Assembly (NCBI RefSeq): GCF_000813745.1
Contig: NZ_JWLC01000025.1
Coordinates: forward strand, 251,610 to 315,609
From: Leisingera sp. ANG-M1
GTDB lineage: Bacteria; Pseudomonadota; Alphaproteobacteria; Rhodobacterales; Rhodobacteraceae
DNA length: 64,000 bases
Direction of reading: 5' to 3'
The position numbers were made by a program, and so were the translations under genes. The notes under the pieces were generated by a model, which was not told where the DNA came from, did no database searches, and worked only from the letters and a program-made list of their open reading frames with translations. This document shows positions 45,665 to 54,826 of this stretch, piece by piece; the first letter of the stretch is position 1, and every line of letters begins with the position of its first letter.

Positions 45665-46666
45665 TCAGCCCAGCTTGCCCATGGCAACGGCGACATCGGC
45701 CATGCGCACCGAGAAGCCCCATTCGTTGTCGTACCAGGCCAGCACGCGCACCATGCGGTCTTCGACTACGCGGGTCTGGTCCGGAGCGAAGATCGAGCTT
45801 TCCGGGGTGTGGTTGAAGTCGGTGGAGACCAGCGGTGCGGGCTCAAAGCCCAGAACGCCTTTCATCGGGCCTTCAGCGGCTTCCTTGACGGCGGCGTTGA
45901 TCTGCTCGGCAGTCACGTCGCGGCCGGCGCGGAAGGTCAGGTCGACGGCAGAGACATTCGGTGTCGGCACACGGATGGCAGAACCGTCCAGGCGGCCTTT
46001 CAGATTCGGCAGCACTTCACCCAAGGCCTTGGCAGCACCGGTCGAGGTCGGGATCATCGACATGGCGGCGGCGCGGGCGCGGTACAGGTCCTTGTGGCGG
46101 CGGTCCAGAGTCGGCTGGTCGCCGGTGTAGGCGTGGATGGTGGTCATGATGCCGTGCTCGATGCCGAAGGCCTCGTCCAGCACCTTGGCCAGCGGCGCCA
46201 GGCAGTTGGTGGTGCAGGAGCCGTTGGAGATCATGGTGTCGCCGGCTTCCAGCTGGTCGTCGTTGACGCCGAAGACGATGGTCTTGTCGACGTTCTTGCC
46301 GGGGGCGGACAGCAGAACTTTCTTGGCGCCGCGCTCCAGATGCGCCTTGGCTTTCTCACCGTCGTTGAACTTGCCGGTGCATTCCAGAACGACGTCGCAG
46401 CCGTCCCAGTCCAGCTCGTTCATGTCGTAGGTCGAGAACATCTGCATGTCGCCGCGGCCCAGGTTCATGGTGCCTTCGCCGATGGTGACCTCGCCGGGGA
46501 AACGGCCATGCACGGAATCGTATTTGATCAGATGCGCAGCGGTGTCCAGCGGGCCGGTGGCGTTCACCTTGATCACTTCGATGTCGTCGCGGCCCGAAGC
46601 GGCAATGTGCGACAGGGTGCAGCGGCCGATGCGGCCAAAACCGTTGATCCCGACTTTGATGGTCAT
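45665..46666 (-). CDS. gap: Type I glyceraldehyde-3-phosphate dehydrogenase
   Basis: A 333-residue enzyme interconverting glyceraldehyde 3-phosphate and 1,3-bisphosphoglycerate. It has the Rossmann start KVGINGFGRIGR, catalytic C151 in SNGSCTTNCLAPL, the phosphate loops AKVLDEAFGI and SSTGAAKALGEVLP, and ends WYDNEWGFSVRMADV. The coenzyme loop reads VNATGPLD (A36), where NAD-specific enzymes usually have ND; loss of this Asp is known from NADP-using GapB-type enzymes, so NADP or dual specificity is possible. It stands alone and ends at its own terminator. Confidence 0.96.
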   Translation of the reverse strand: MTIKVGINGFGRIGRCTLSHIAASGRDDIEVIKVNATGPLDTAAHLIKYDSVHGRFPGEVTIGEGTMNLGRGDMQMFSTYDMNELDWDGCDVVLECTGKFNDGEKAKAHLERGAKKVLLSAPGKNVDKTIVFGVNDDQLEAGDTMISNGSCTTNCLAPLAKVLDEAFGIEHGIMTTIHAYTGDQPTLDRRHKDLYRARAAAMSMIPTSTGAAKALGEVLPNLKGRLDGSAIRVPTPNVSAVDLTFRAGRDVTAEQINAAVKEAAEGPMKGVLGFEPAPLVSTDFNHTPESSIFAPDQTRVVEDRMVRVLAWYDNEWGFSVRMADVAVAMGKLG

Positions 46667-46900
46667 GAGTACGTCTCCAAGCGAGCAAAACCTTTGGCCG
46701 CCATATAGACCGGGGCGGATGTGGTCTAAAGGGGTAAAAGCGGCATTAAATGAAACTGTTAGCGCAAAATCGAGATGGTGGCGGTAACGGTGGGCGCCGG
46801 TGGCGTTAACGGAAATTTGCCGCTGGCGCTAACGCTTGTGCCGCTCCGCGGAAGCAGGCAGATTGCCACCCAAACGCGAACAGGATTTGAGGGAATTGGC

Positions 46901-47872
46901 ATGAGCGGTTTGCTGGCGCTTCTGGATGATGTGGCGGGGATCGCCAAGGTGGCGGCAGCGTCGATTGACGATGTTGCAGCGGCAGCAGGCAAGGCCGGGG
47001 CTAAGACCGCGGGCGTGATCATCGACGATGCGGCGGTGACGCCGAAATACGTGCAGGGCTTTGCGCCCGCGCGCGAACTGCCGATCATCTGGCGCATCAC
47101 CCGCGGTTCGCTGTTCAACAAGCTGATCCTGCTGCTGCCGGTGGCTATGCTGCTGGCCAATTTTGCGCCCTGGCTGATCACACCCTTGCTGATGCTGGGT
47201 GGTTCTTACCTATGTTTTGAGGGCGCCGAGAAGATCTTTCATGTCCTGTTTCCGCATGCGAGCCACGCCATCGACGAGGATATGAGCGTCAAGGACCCCG
47301 GGCATCTGGAAGAAGAGAAGATCAAAGGGGCGATCAAGACGGATTTCATCCTGTCGGCCGAGATCATGACCATCTCTTTGGCCGCCATCGAGGCGCCGAA
47401 TGTTTGGATGCAGGCTGCGACGCTGGCGGTGGTGGCCATCGGCGTGACGGTAGCTGTTTATGGCTCAGTTGCGCTGATTGTGAAGATGGACGACGTGGGG
47501 CTGTACCTGACCAACAACGCGCCGACTCCGATCGGGCGCGGGCTGGGACGAGGCCTGGTCAAGTTCATGCCGGTGCTGATGAAGATCCTGTCTGTGGTTG
47601 GCACCGCAGCGATGCTGTGGGTCGGCGGTTCGATTATCATCCACGGGCTGGAGGTGCTGGGCTTCGGCTGGCTGGGCCATCACATCCATGACTGGGCCTA
47701 TGCCGTGGGCCACGCAGTGCCTGCCGCCTGGAAGGATTTTGCCGAGTGGTCTGCCAAGGCCGCAATGGACGGGGTGTTTGGCGTGGCGCTGGGGCTGCTG
47801 CTGATCCCGTTGGCAACCAAGGTGATCGGGCCGGTTTTGGGGAAGTTTGGAGTAAGCAAGGCGGGTCATTGA
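46901..47872 (+). CDS. DUF808 family inner-membrane protein
   Basis: A 323-residue membrane protein matching the DUF808 (YedI-like) family: it opens SGLLALLDDVAGIAKVAAAS, then DDAAVTPKYVQGFAPARELP, several hydrophobic helices, and the conserved HLEEEKIKGAIKTDFILSAEI and KMDDVGLYL. The ATG at 46901 is preferred over an upstream in-frame start with 42 extra residues of unlike composition. The family's role is unknown; relatives are multi-pass inner-membrane proteins. No neighbour explains it. Confidence 0.88.
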   Translation: MSGLLALLDDVAGIAKVAAASIDDVAAAAGKAGAKTAGVIIDDAAVTPKYVQGFAPARELPIIWRITRGSLFNKLILLLPVAMLLANFAPWLITPLLMLGGSYLCFEGAEKIFHVLFPHASHAIDEDMSVKDPGHLEEEKIKGAIKTDFILSAEIMTISLAAIEAPNVWMQAATLAVVAIGVTVAVYGSVALIVKMDDVGLYLTNNAPTPIGRGLGRGLVKFMPVLMKILSVVGTAAMLWVGGSIIIHGLEVLGFGWLGHHIHDWAYAVGHAVPAAWKDFAEWSAKAAMDGVFGVALGLLLIPLATKVIGPVLGKFGVSKAGH

Positions 47873-47970
47873 AAGTCCGTTTGTCCCGCTAGATTATGCT
47901 CAGTTTTAATGCTTTGCGGGCCTTCCAGCAGAGATCCAGTTTGCACTAATAGCTTATATTGGAGATCAAA

Positions 47971-48213
47971 ATGCCTCAGTTTCTCTACAGTTTGACTTAC
48001 GGAACCGAAACGAAGACCGTCGAGTTGAGAAAGAGCAACCCTCAAGGCTGGTTGCTACAGGCAGTTGAAACGAGTTTTCCTGAAGTCGCGTCACGGCGGG
48101 CGGAAGATATTATGCGCCTCCGACTAGAGAAAGCTGTTGGACGAAAGCAAGCTTGGCAGGCCAGTCTAATAGACGGGGCCCATGACCTGATCATTCAAGT
48201 GAGCCAAGTTTGA
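47971..48213 (+). CDS. Small protein of unknown function with atypical codon use
   Basis: An 80-residue protein starting MPQFLYSLTYGTETKTVELR. TTGGAGATCAAA precedes the ATG at 47971, a good ribosome binding site. It has no membrane segment, and I recognise no domain. Codons such as TTG, CTA, AGA and GTT are frequent, unlike the GC3-rich genes on both sides, and the 5' flank is AT-rich, so it may be a recent acquisition. It lies between DUF808 and the convergent transketolase gene. Confidence 0.6.
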   Translation: MPQFLYSLTYGTETKTVELRKSNPQGWLLQAVETSFPEVASRRAEDIMRLRLEKAVGRKQAWQASLIDGAHDLIIQVSQV

Positions 48214-48253
48214 CGGGTTGCAACCTTCGCCGGATGGTCGGCCGGAAATAGAA

Positions 48254-48277
48254 AAGGGCACCCGTTAGGGTGCCCTT
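48254..48277. terminator. Bidirectional terminator between small gene and tkt
   Basis: AAGGGCACCC-GTTA-GGGTGCCCTT, a perfect 10-bp hairpin, lies 24 nt before the tkt stop on the minus strand and 40 nt after the plus-strand gene. Minus-strand reading continues TTTTC. Confidence 0.88.
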
Positions 48278-48301
48278 CATTCTTTTGAGGTCAGGGAGAG
48301 C

Positions 48302-50323
48302 TTAACCCAGCAGCTCTTTCACCTTGGAAACTGTGCCCTCTGCGGTGATGCCGAAGCGCTCGAAAAGCTCGCCTGCCGGAGCAGACGCGCCGAAGCGGTC
48401 CATGCCGACGAATCCGGCTTTCTTCTCCTGGCCGCGCTCGCCCAGCAGCCAGCGGTCCCAGCCGCCGTCGCGCACAGCTGCCTCGATGCCGACACGCACC
48501 GGGCCTGCGGGCAGGACCTTGCGGCGGTAGGCTTCGTCCTGCTGTGCAAACAGCTCCATGCAGGGCATGGAAACGACGCGGGTGCCGATGCCCTCAGCTT
48601 CCAGCTTGGCTTTGGCTTCCATCGCAACGGAGACTTCCGAGCCGGTGGCGATCAGGATCACCTGGCGCTTGTTCTCGGCCTCGGCCAGAACGTATGCGCC
48701 TTTTTCAACCATGTTGGTCAGCTTGTGCTCGGTCCGCACGGTCGGCAGGTTCTGACGGGTCAGGGTCATTACCGAGGGGGTTTCCTTGGCGGTCAGGGCA
48801 ATTTCCCAGGCCTCGGCGGTTTCCACGGTGTCGGCGGGGCGGAACACATAGGTGTTCGGGGTCGCGCGGCAGATCGCCAGATGCTCCACCGGCTGGTGGG
48901 TCGGGCCGTCTTCGCCGACGCCGATCGAGTCGTGGGTCATCACGAACACGGACGGGATCTTCGACAGCGCGGCCAGACGCATCGCCGGGCGCGCATAGTC
49001 GGTGAAGCAGAAAAAGGTGCCGCCGTAGGGGCGCATGCCGCCGTGCAGCGCCATGCCGTTCATCGCTGCGGCCATGCCGTGCTCGCGGATGCCCCAGTAA
49101 ATATAGCGGCCCTTGCGGTTGTCGGTGTCAAAGACGCCCAGGTCGCCGGTCTTGGTGTTGTTGGAGCCGGTGAGGTCAGCTGAGCCGCCCACGGTTTCCG
49201 GCATCAAGGGGTTGATAACAGCCAGCGCCATTTCCGAGGATTTGCGGGTAGCGACCTTGGGCTGCTCTTCGCTCACCTGCTTTTTCAGCGCCTTGATGGC
49301 GGCCGACAGCTTCTTGGGCGCATCCAGGTTGTAGGCGCGGTTGAAACGGTCCTGCTTCTGCTGCGAGAGCTCCGCGAAGCGGGCTTCCCAGGCTTCACGC
49401 TCGGATTTGCCGCGGGCGCCAATCTCTTCCCACTGGGATTTGATGTCGGCCGGGACTTCAAACGCGCCGCCGGTCCAGCCATAGGCATCTTTGGCAGCTT
49501 GCAGCTGGTCAGCGTCGGTCAGCGCGCCGTGGCCTTTGGAGGTGTCCTGTGCCGCATGGCCCAGGGCAATGTGGGTTTTGCAGGCGATCATCGAAGGTTT
49601 TTTGGCCTTTTTCGCCGCCTCGATGGCCTCATCGATGGCCCTGGGGTCATGGCCGTCGATTTCCAGCACCTGCCAGCCCGAGGCCTTGAAGCGCTGCACC
49701 TGGTTGGTGCGGTCGGACAGGTCAACGGTGCCGTCGATGGTGATGTTGTTGTTGTCCCAGAAGACAATCAGTTTGCCCAGGGAGTGGCGGCCTGCGAGGC
49801 CGATGGCCTCCTGGCTGATGCCTTCCATCAGGCAGCCGTCGCCTGCGATCACATAGGTGTGGTGATCCACGACCTTCTTGCCGTAGTGGGCGCGCTGCAT
49901 TTCCTCTGCCATGGCAAAGCCGACGGCGTTGGAGATGCCCTGGCCAAGCGGGCCGGTGGTGACTTCAACTGCGTCCAGCAGGAAGTTCTCCGGGTGGCCT
50001 GCAGTCAGCGCGCCGGACTGGCGGAAGTTCTTGATCTGGTCCAGGGTGACCTGCTTGTCGCCGGTGAGATAGAGCAGCGAATAGATCAGCATCGAGCCGT
50101 GGCCCGCCGACAGAATGAAACGGTCGCGGTCCGGCCACTGCGGGTTCGATGCATCAAATTTGAGGTGCTTTTCGAACAGCACGGTGGCCACATCAGCCAT
50201 GCCGATCGGCATGCCGGTATGCCCGGAGTTGGCGGCGGCAACGGCGTCGAGAGCGAGCGCTCGGATGGCGGCCGCTTTGTTCCAATGCTCAGGGTTTGCG
50301 GTGCGCAGGGCTGTCAGGTCCAC
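48302..50323 (-). CDS. tkt: Transketolase
   Basis: A 673-residue thiamine diphosphate enzyme of the pentose phosphate (and ribulose regeneration) pathway, moving two-carbon units between sugar phosphates. Seen are the substrate loop [12 protein letters not shown], the TPP motif [18 protein letters not shown]...[10 protein letters not shown], the second-domain [37 protein letters not shown] and the C-terminal domain with [13 protein letters not shown]. Length is normal. It is divergent from the coiled-coil/zapA operon. Confidence 0.97.
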   Translation of the reverse strand: MDLTALRTANPEHWNKAAAIRALALDAVAAANSGHTGMPIGMADVATVLFEKHLKFDASNPQWPDRDRFILSAGHGSMLIYSLLYLTGDKQVTLDQIKNFRQSGALTAGHPENFLLDAVEVTTGPLGQGISNAVGFAMAEEMQRAHYGKKVVDHHTYVIAGDGCLMEGISQEAIGLAGRHSLGKLIVFWDNNNITIDGTVDLSDRTNQVQRFKASGWQVLEIDGHDPRAIDEAIEAAKKAKKPSMIACKTHIALGHAAQDTSKGHGALTDADQLQAAKDAYGWTGGAFEVPADIKSQWEEIGARGKSEREAWEARFAELSQQKQDRFNRAYNLDAPKKLSAAIKALKKQVSEEQPKVATRKSSEMALAVINPLMPETVGGSADLTGSNNTKTGDLGVFDTDNRKGRYIYWGIREHGMAAAMNGMALHGGMRPYGGTFFCFTDYARPAMRLAALSKIPSVFVMTHDSIGVGEDGPTHQPVEHLAICRATPNTYVFRPADTVETAEAWEIALTAKETPSVMTLTRQNLPTVRTEHKLTNMVEKGAYVLAEAENKRQVILIATGSEVSVAMEAKAKLEAEGIGTRVVSMPCMELFAQQDEAYRRKVLPAGPVRVGIEAAVRDGGWDRWLLGERGQEKKAGFVGMDRFGASAPAGELFERFGITAEGTVSKVKELLG

Positions 50324-50567
50324 TTGGATTGTCCTTTGGCGTTAACAGGCATTTGCTGCGCTCAATAACAGCGATGCCGCAAAGATCAAGCATGCTTGCG
50401 CGCATGTCTGCCTTGCTGCGCGAAGTTGGCGCGGCAAGTGGTTGAATCGCAAAGGGGGGTGATTTATTCCTGAGAGAGAAGAACTGGCCCATGTCAGCGG
50501 CGGCAGGTGCGATTCGCACAGGCGCCGGAGAGAATATGGAAAAGATGTGGACGGGTGAGGGACAGGC

Positions 50568-51416
50568 ATGAACCAGATTGAAGAATTGCAAGGCCGCATC
50601 CAGGCTGCGCTGGAGCGTATCAGCGCAGGCTCTGCCGCGCTGCAAGAGGCGCGCGCTGCCGATAGGGTTAAAGCCGCAGATGCGGAGGCCAAGGCTGAGG
50701 AAGCCGCGGCAGAGGCGGCCAAAGCTGCCGAAGCGGCAGCAGCAGGTGCAGCCAATGCCGAGGTTGAACAGGCCCTGGAAGAAGAAAAGCTTGCCAACGC
50801 CCAGCTCGAGGAGCGGGTGAAGGTGCTTCATGCCCGTTTGCAGGAAGCAGGCGGCGGCGCGGCGGCGCCTGACGGGGACGTCGCGGCGATGCAGGCTGAG
50901 CTTGAGCTGCTGCGCAACGAGGCAGGCGATCCGGCTGAGAAGGAAGCGCTGCGGGCGGAAGTTGCGCGTCTGAAAGCGGAATTGGAAGCTGCTGCAAATA
51001 CCGCCGCCAGCGAGAAAGAAGCACTTGAGGACCAGCTGTCTGAAGCCAGGGCTGACAAGGACCGCTTGGCTGCTCAGCTTGAAGAGGGCGCGGCCGCGCA
51101 GACTGCTGAACCTGCGCCTGCGATGGATGCGGCCGGCGAGATTGAACGCCAGAACGAAGCCTTGTTGCGCCTGGATACCGAGCTGCAGCAGCTGCGCCAG
51201 GCCAATGAGGAACTGCGCACCTCCAATAGCGCTTTGCGCGAGGCCAATGCGCAAAGCCTTGGCGATGCCGGGCTGATCAATTCCTCTATGGAAGCTGAGA
51301 TCGAAGGCCTGCGGGCAGCCCAGGCCAGCGACCAGGCGCAAGTGAATGCTGTTCTTGCCAGGCTGGAGCCGCTTTTGGCCAATGCCCGCAACCTGCCGGA
51401 AGGGGAGGAAGTCTGA
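50568..51416 (+). CDS. Coiled-coil protein in the zapA operon, ZauP-like by position
   Basis: A 282-residue protein that is almost entirely coiled coil: long Ala/Glu/Leu/Gln runs with heptad spacing from residue 1 to about 275, broken by a Gly/Ala/Pro patch near 95 and another near 185. It has no membrane segment. Its stop overlaps the zapA start (TGATG), so the two are coupled. In Caulobacter a coiled-coil protein co-transcribed with zapA, ZauP, works with ZapA in Z-ring organisation; this gene has the same position and build. Orthology is inferred, not shown. Confidence 0.75.
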   Translation: MNQIEELQGRIQAALERISAGSAALQEARAADRVKAADAEAKAEEAAAEAAKAAEAAAAGAANAEVEQALEEEKLANAQLEERVKVLHARLQEAGGGAAAPDGDVAAMQAELELLRNEAGDPAEKEALRAEVARLKAELEAAANTAASEKEALEDQLSEARADKDRLAAQLEEGAAAQTAEPAPAMDAAGEIERQNEALLRLDTELQQLRQANEELRTSNSALREANAQSLGDAGLINSSMEAEIEGLRAAQASDQAQVNAVLARLEPLLANARNLPEGEEV

Positions 51417-51817
51417 TGCCGGAAGTGACCATTCATATCGGCGGCCGCGGTTTCGAGGTTTCCTGCCAGGAGGGCGAGGAAAGCTATCTGCACTCTGCTG
51501 CCAAGATGCTCGACGACGAGGCGCAGGTTCTGTCTGATCAGATCGGCCGGATGCCGGAAGCACGGATGCTCTTGATGGCCGGGCTGATGCTGGCCGACAA
51601 AACCGCGGCGGTCGAAGACCGGATCAAGGAGGTCGAGGCAGTGCTGGCCGAGCGCGAGCAGGAGCTGGCCGAGTTGCGCGGCGCCCCGGCTCCGGAACCC
51701 GAGCGGATTGAAGTGCCTGTTGTGCCGCCTCAGGTGACGGAAAGCCTGGCAGAACTTGCGGCGCGGACAGAGGCGCTTGCGCAGGAGATCGAGGAACAGT
51801 CGCAGACAGCAGGCTAG
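51416..51817 (+). CDS. zapA: Cell division protein ZapA
   Basis: A 133-residue Z-ring-associated protein. The N-terminal ZapA fold (about 1-60) reads MPEVTIHIGGRGFEVSCQEG and YLHSAAKMLDDEAQVLSDQIG, followed by the family's MLLMAGLMLADK helix and a C-terminal coiled coil (about 65-95), then a variable tail. ZapA crosslinks FtsZ filaments. The ATG overlaps the preceding gene's stop. No 6S RNA, which often follows zapA, was recognised in the next 170 nt. Confidence 0.92.
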   Translation: MPEVTIHIGGRGFEVSCQEGEESYLHSAAKMLDDEAQVLSDQIGRMPEARMLLMAGLMLADKTAAVEDRIKEVEAVLAEREQELAELRGAPAPEPERIEVPVVPPQVTESLAELAARTEALAQEIEEQSQTAG

Positions 51818-51920
51818 AGCGCAGAGAACTGGAAAAGCGGCAAAATTCCGGCCATTTCCAGGCCTTTGCCAGACCCGCCGGAAACACTCAATTTCAGACA
51901 TCGGACGCGCCTGAGGCTCG

Positions 51921-51935
51921 TTAACACGTCGGTAA
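51921..51935. promoter_or_regulatory. Near-match to CtrA box upstream of anchored RTX gene
   Basis: TTAA-CACGTCG-GTAA, one base off TTAA-N7-TTAA, lies about 52 nt before the RTX start at 51987. A similar near-match TTAG-N7-TTAAC precedes the next RTX gene (53028-53043). Weak individually. Confidence 0.25.
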
Positions 51936-51986
51936 TACGTTAGTTTCGCTGCAAAGGGAGAATTCCCGAGGCAGCGGAGCAGCAGA

Positions 51987-52871
51987 ATGTTGGAAGCGAT
52001 GATCCTGGCAGCGCTAGTGATTGGCGGTGCATCCCTAACCGCCTTCGATATCGACGTTCCGGAGGCGGAAAAAGACCCGGGCGAAGAACCGCAGCGGGAA
52101 ACTGAACCGACGGAAGGATCAGATCGCCTGCAGCTTGGGGATGAGGCGGACAATGTCAGCGCCGGGCGCGGCAATGACCAGGTGAGCGCCGGCAGCGGCG
52201 ACGACACTGTTTCCGGCGGTCCAGGGCTGGACATCCTGCTTGGCGAGGCGGGGCAGGATGAGCTCTCAGGCGGTGAGTTCCACGATATTCTGCTGGGCGG
52301 CGATGGTGCGGATCTCCTGAACGGTGACGGCGGCAAGGACATTCTGTTCGGCGGCAGCGGAGATGACACCGTTCTGGGCGGCGATTGGGATGATGTTATT
52401 TCTGGCGGTGAAGGATCAGATCATCTCTCCGGCGGCCGCGGCAATGACAACATTTTCGGTGTGCAGGTGGTTCCCGAACCGGAGGTTTCTGATTTACAGG
52501 AGCTGCGGGACGGGGAGGAGAGCGCGGCAAATCTCTTTGCTTTGGAAGCGGATGATGAAGCCGATGTTCTGGATGGCGGCGATGGCCACGACTATTTGGC
52601 GCTTGGCTCCGGGGATACGGCCACCGGCGGTTCGGGCCGGGATATCTTCGACTTGCACCTGATGCCTGGAAGCTCTGCGGTTGCGGTCATTGAAGATTTC
52701 GTAGCAGGCGAGGATTCAGTCCGGGTATCGGGCGAGGGCAATTTCAGTGTCGAACACGAAGAAGAGACTGGCGACTCGCTGATCCTGGAAGACGGAAACC
52801 TTGTTGCGCGACTGACCGGAGCAGGAGAAAGTTTCTCGCTTCAACAGCTTGAAATCGCGGCCGGCGTCTAG
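51987..52871 (+). CDS. RTX repeat protein with N-terminal hydrophobic anchor
   Basis: A 294-residue protein. It opens with a short hydrophobic segment (MLEAMILAALVIGGASLTAF), then a Glu/Pro-rich acidic linker, and RTX nonapeptides from about 50 to 160 and 190-215. The C-terminal 80 residues (IFDLHLMPGS to the end) resemble those of the next gene but not the secretion signals of the RTX genes at 7-10 kb. The N-terminal helix suggests insertion in the inner membrane or an uncleaved signal rather than type I secretion. A CtrA-like near-match lies upstream. The function is unknown. Confidence 0.8.
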   Translation: MLEAMILAALVIGGASLTAFDIDVPEAEKDPGEEPQRETEPTEGSDRLQLGDEADNVSAGRGNDQVSAGSGDDTVSGGPGLDILLGEAGQDELSGGEFHDILLGGDGADLLNGDGGKDILFGGSGDDTVLGGDWDDVISGGEGSDHLSGGRGNDNIFGVQVVPEPEVSDLQELRDGEESAANLFALEADDEADVLDGGDGHDYLALGSGDTATGGSGRDIFDLHLMPGSSAVAVIEDFVAGEDSVRVSGEGNFSVEHEEETGDSLILEDGNLVARLTGAGESFSLQQLEIAAGV

Positions 52872-53064
52872 CAGACCTGACAATCGAGACGACGAAAAAG
52901 GCGTAATATCAACGGCTAGCACACCTTATCTGTATTGTTTCCGCCATAGAAACGGACTTTTCATCCCGTCTGTCGACGCGGAGTGGATCCGTGGCTGGAC
53001 GCCTCTAATCAACCCCCGTATGTACGGTTAGTAAATTTTTAACGTTCTACTTGGGGGTGATTCT

Positions 53065-54234
53065 GTGATTGCTGCGATTTTGTTTGGCTCTTTGGCAGTG
53101 GCTGGTTTGGCTATCAGCCTGGATGACGATGATGATACGTCCCAGGCAGACGACCCCTCGGGAGGTACACCTGAGCCTAATCTTGGAGATAACACGCCCA
53201 CGGATGGTGCAGACGACCTGATTCTGGGGGACGGCGACGACGTTCTGGACGCCGGGAACGGCTATGACCGGGTCAACGCCGGCGGCGGCGACGACAGTAT
53301 TTCGGGTGGCGCAGGCCAGGATATCCTGCTTGGCGGCGAAGGCAACGACACGCTGGACGGCGGCTCCTTCCACGATCTTGTCAACGGCGGCGAAGGCAAC
53401 GACTCCCTGATGGGGGACGGCGGCATTGACACGCTGATCGGCGGCGACGGCAACGACACGCTGGACGGCGGCGACTGGAATGACTTGCTCGATGGCGGCC
53501 AGGGGGCTGACAGCCTTGAGGGCGGGATCGGCAATGACACGCTGAACGGCGGTCTTGGCAAGGATGTGGCCCATGGCGGTGACGGAAACGACAATATTTC
53601 CGGCGGCGACTATCACGACATCGCCTATGGCGGTGCAGGCAATGATGTGATTGCCGGGGACGCGGGAAAAGATGTCCTTTATGGCGGCGAAGGCGACGAC
53701 ACGGTAGATGGCGGCGACTGGGACGACGCGCTGTTCGGCGGTGAGGGGGCAGACCAGCTTACCGGCGGCCGCGGCAGTGACGAACTGTATGGTGTTGATC
53801 TGAACCGGGATCTGACGCCGGAAGAAATTGCCCGGTTCCGGGACGAGGAAAACCCTGAACCGATCAGCGATATCTTCGTCTCCACCGAAGCCAACGGCGC
53901 TGACACGCTGGATGGCGGCGATGGCAATGACATTCTGGCGCTCGGCAAAGGGGATACCGGAATCGGCGGCAGCGGCAGTGACGAGTTTGAACTGCACCTG
54001 TCGCAGGACGGGACAGAGATCATCACCATCACCGACTACAACCCGGCAGAAGATGTGGTCCAGATCATCCTGGACGATGACAGCGCGATCCTCAATCCAG
54101 ACGACTACACCGTTGAAACCGACGAGGAAACCGGCGACGCACTGATCCTCGAAAGGGGTGAGGTGGTGACCCGGCTGGAGGGTGCCGGCGAGACTTTCAC
54201 TGTTGAAAACCTAGTGCTGATCGGCGCCGCCTGA
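53065..54234 (+). CDS. RTX repeat protein with N-terminal hydrophobic anchor, paralogue
   Basis: A 389-residue protein from a GTG start (MIAAILFGSLAVAGLAISLD) preceded by TTGGGGGTGATTCT. The N-terminal hydrophobic segment is followed by an Asp-rich run, then a longer RTX array than its neighbour (about 48-235), a linker ELYGVDLNRDLTPEEIARFR and a final repeat. The C-terminus shares EETGDALILERGEVVTRLEG with the EETGDSLILEDGNLVARLTG of the preceding gene, so they are paralogues. It ends at a strong terminator. Probably surface- or periplasm-exposed; no enzyme domain seen. Confidence 0.8.
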   Translation: MIAAILFGSLAVAGLAISLDDDDDTSQADDPSGGTPEPNLGDNTPTDGADDLILGDGDDVLDAGNGYDRVNAGGGDDSISGGAGQDILLGGEGNDTLDGGSFHDLVNGGEGNDSLMGDGGIDTLIGGDGNDTLDGGDWNDLLDGGQGADSLEGGIGNDTLNGGLGKDVAHGGDGNDNISGGDYHDIAYGGAGNDVIAGDAGKDVLYGGEGDDTVDGGDWDDALFGGEGADQLTGGRGSDELYGVDLNRDLTPEEIARFRDEENPEPISDIFVSTEANGADTLDGGDGNDILALGKGDTGIGGSGSDEFELHLSQDGTEIITITDYNPAEDVVQIILDDDSAILNPDDYTVETDEETGDALILERGEVVTRLEGAGETFTVENLVLIGAA

Positions 54235-54257
54235 TCCTGAAGGCGTCAGACCAATAA

Positions 54258-54284
54258 AAAAGCCTGCCGCTGGGGCAGGCTTTT
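54258..54284 (+). terminator. Terminator between RTX gene and grxD
   Basis: AAAAGCCTGCC / GGCAGGCTTTT with a 5-nt loop, followed by ACTTTT. It may serve both convergent genes. Confidence 0.88.
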
Positions 54285-54307
54285 ACTTTTCCGGATTGCC
54301 GTTGCTC

Positions 54308-54670
54308 TTAGCCGTTAGCTTCGCGGATCTTGTCGGCGGCGTCCTTGTTGAAGGCGATGCCGTTCTCGTCGAACATGCCGTCCAGTTCGCCGGACAGGGT
54401 CATCTCGGTGATGATGTCGCAGCCGCCGACGAACTCACCCTTCACATACAGCTGCGGGATGGTCGGCCAGTCGGAGTATTCCTTGATGCCTTGACGGATT
54501 TCTTCGTCGGCCAGAACGTTAACATCAGTGTAGTCCACAGCGATGTAGTTCAGAACTGCCGCCACGCGCGAGGAGAAGCCGCACTGGGGCATTTCCTTGG
54601 TGCCTTTCATGAACAGCACAACGTCGCTGGCTTTGACGGTTTCGTCGATGCGGGTCTTTACGTCGGTCAT
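54308..54670 (-). CDS. grxD: Monothiol glutaredoxin (Grx4/GrxD family)
   Basis: A 120-residue monothiol glutaredoxin with the active site CGFS (Cys30) in [15 protein letters not shown], the cis-Pro segment [20 protein letters not shown] and a normal length for the family. Such proteins carry [2Fe-2S] clusters, usually with a BolA partner, in iron-sulfur delivery and iron sensing. Its ATG overlaps the stop of an unannotated 48-residue gene (TAATG), and bolA lies 0.65 kb upstream on the same strand, so the block is probably one operon. Confidence 0.95.
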   Translation of the reverse strand: MTDVKTRIDETVKASDVVLFMKGTKEMPQCGFSSRVAAVLNYIAVDYTDVNVLADEEIRQGIKEYSDWPTIPQLYVKGEFVGGCDIITEMTLSGELDGMFDENGIAFNKDAADKIREANG

Positions 54671-54816
54671 TAATCCATTTCCTCTTGGCGTTGCCGCCGC
54701 TCGCGGTTTGTTCGGATATAGGGGAGAAGCTTCAGGAAAGTAAGCCCCGCAATCATAGCAATTGGCGCAGCGCCCGGCAGATAGTCCAGAAAGGCTGAAA
54801 TCAGGGTGTTCAGCAT
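54670..54816 (-). CDS. Short single-pass membrane protein (48 residues) next to grxD
   Basis: An uncalled open frame starting [20 protein letters not shown]. It has one or two short hydrophobic stretches (about 4-30) and a basic tail [14 protein letters not shown]. Its stop overlaps the grxD ATG (TAATG) and its start lies 10 nt after the next upstream short gene, so reading and spacing support a real coupled gene. I recognise no family. The function may concern the bolA-grxD block, but there is no direct evidence. Confidence 0.6.
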   Translation of the reverse strand: MLNTLISAFLDYLPGAAPIAMIAGLTFLKLLPYIRTNRERRQRQEEMD

Positions 54817-54826
54817 CAGGTTCCGT

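Noticed and set aside
51818-51986. 6S RNA expected after zapA
   Set aside because: The 169 nt between zapA and the RTX gene do not show a long closed-stem fold with central bubble that I could recognise.
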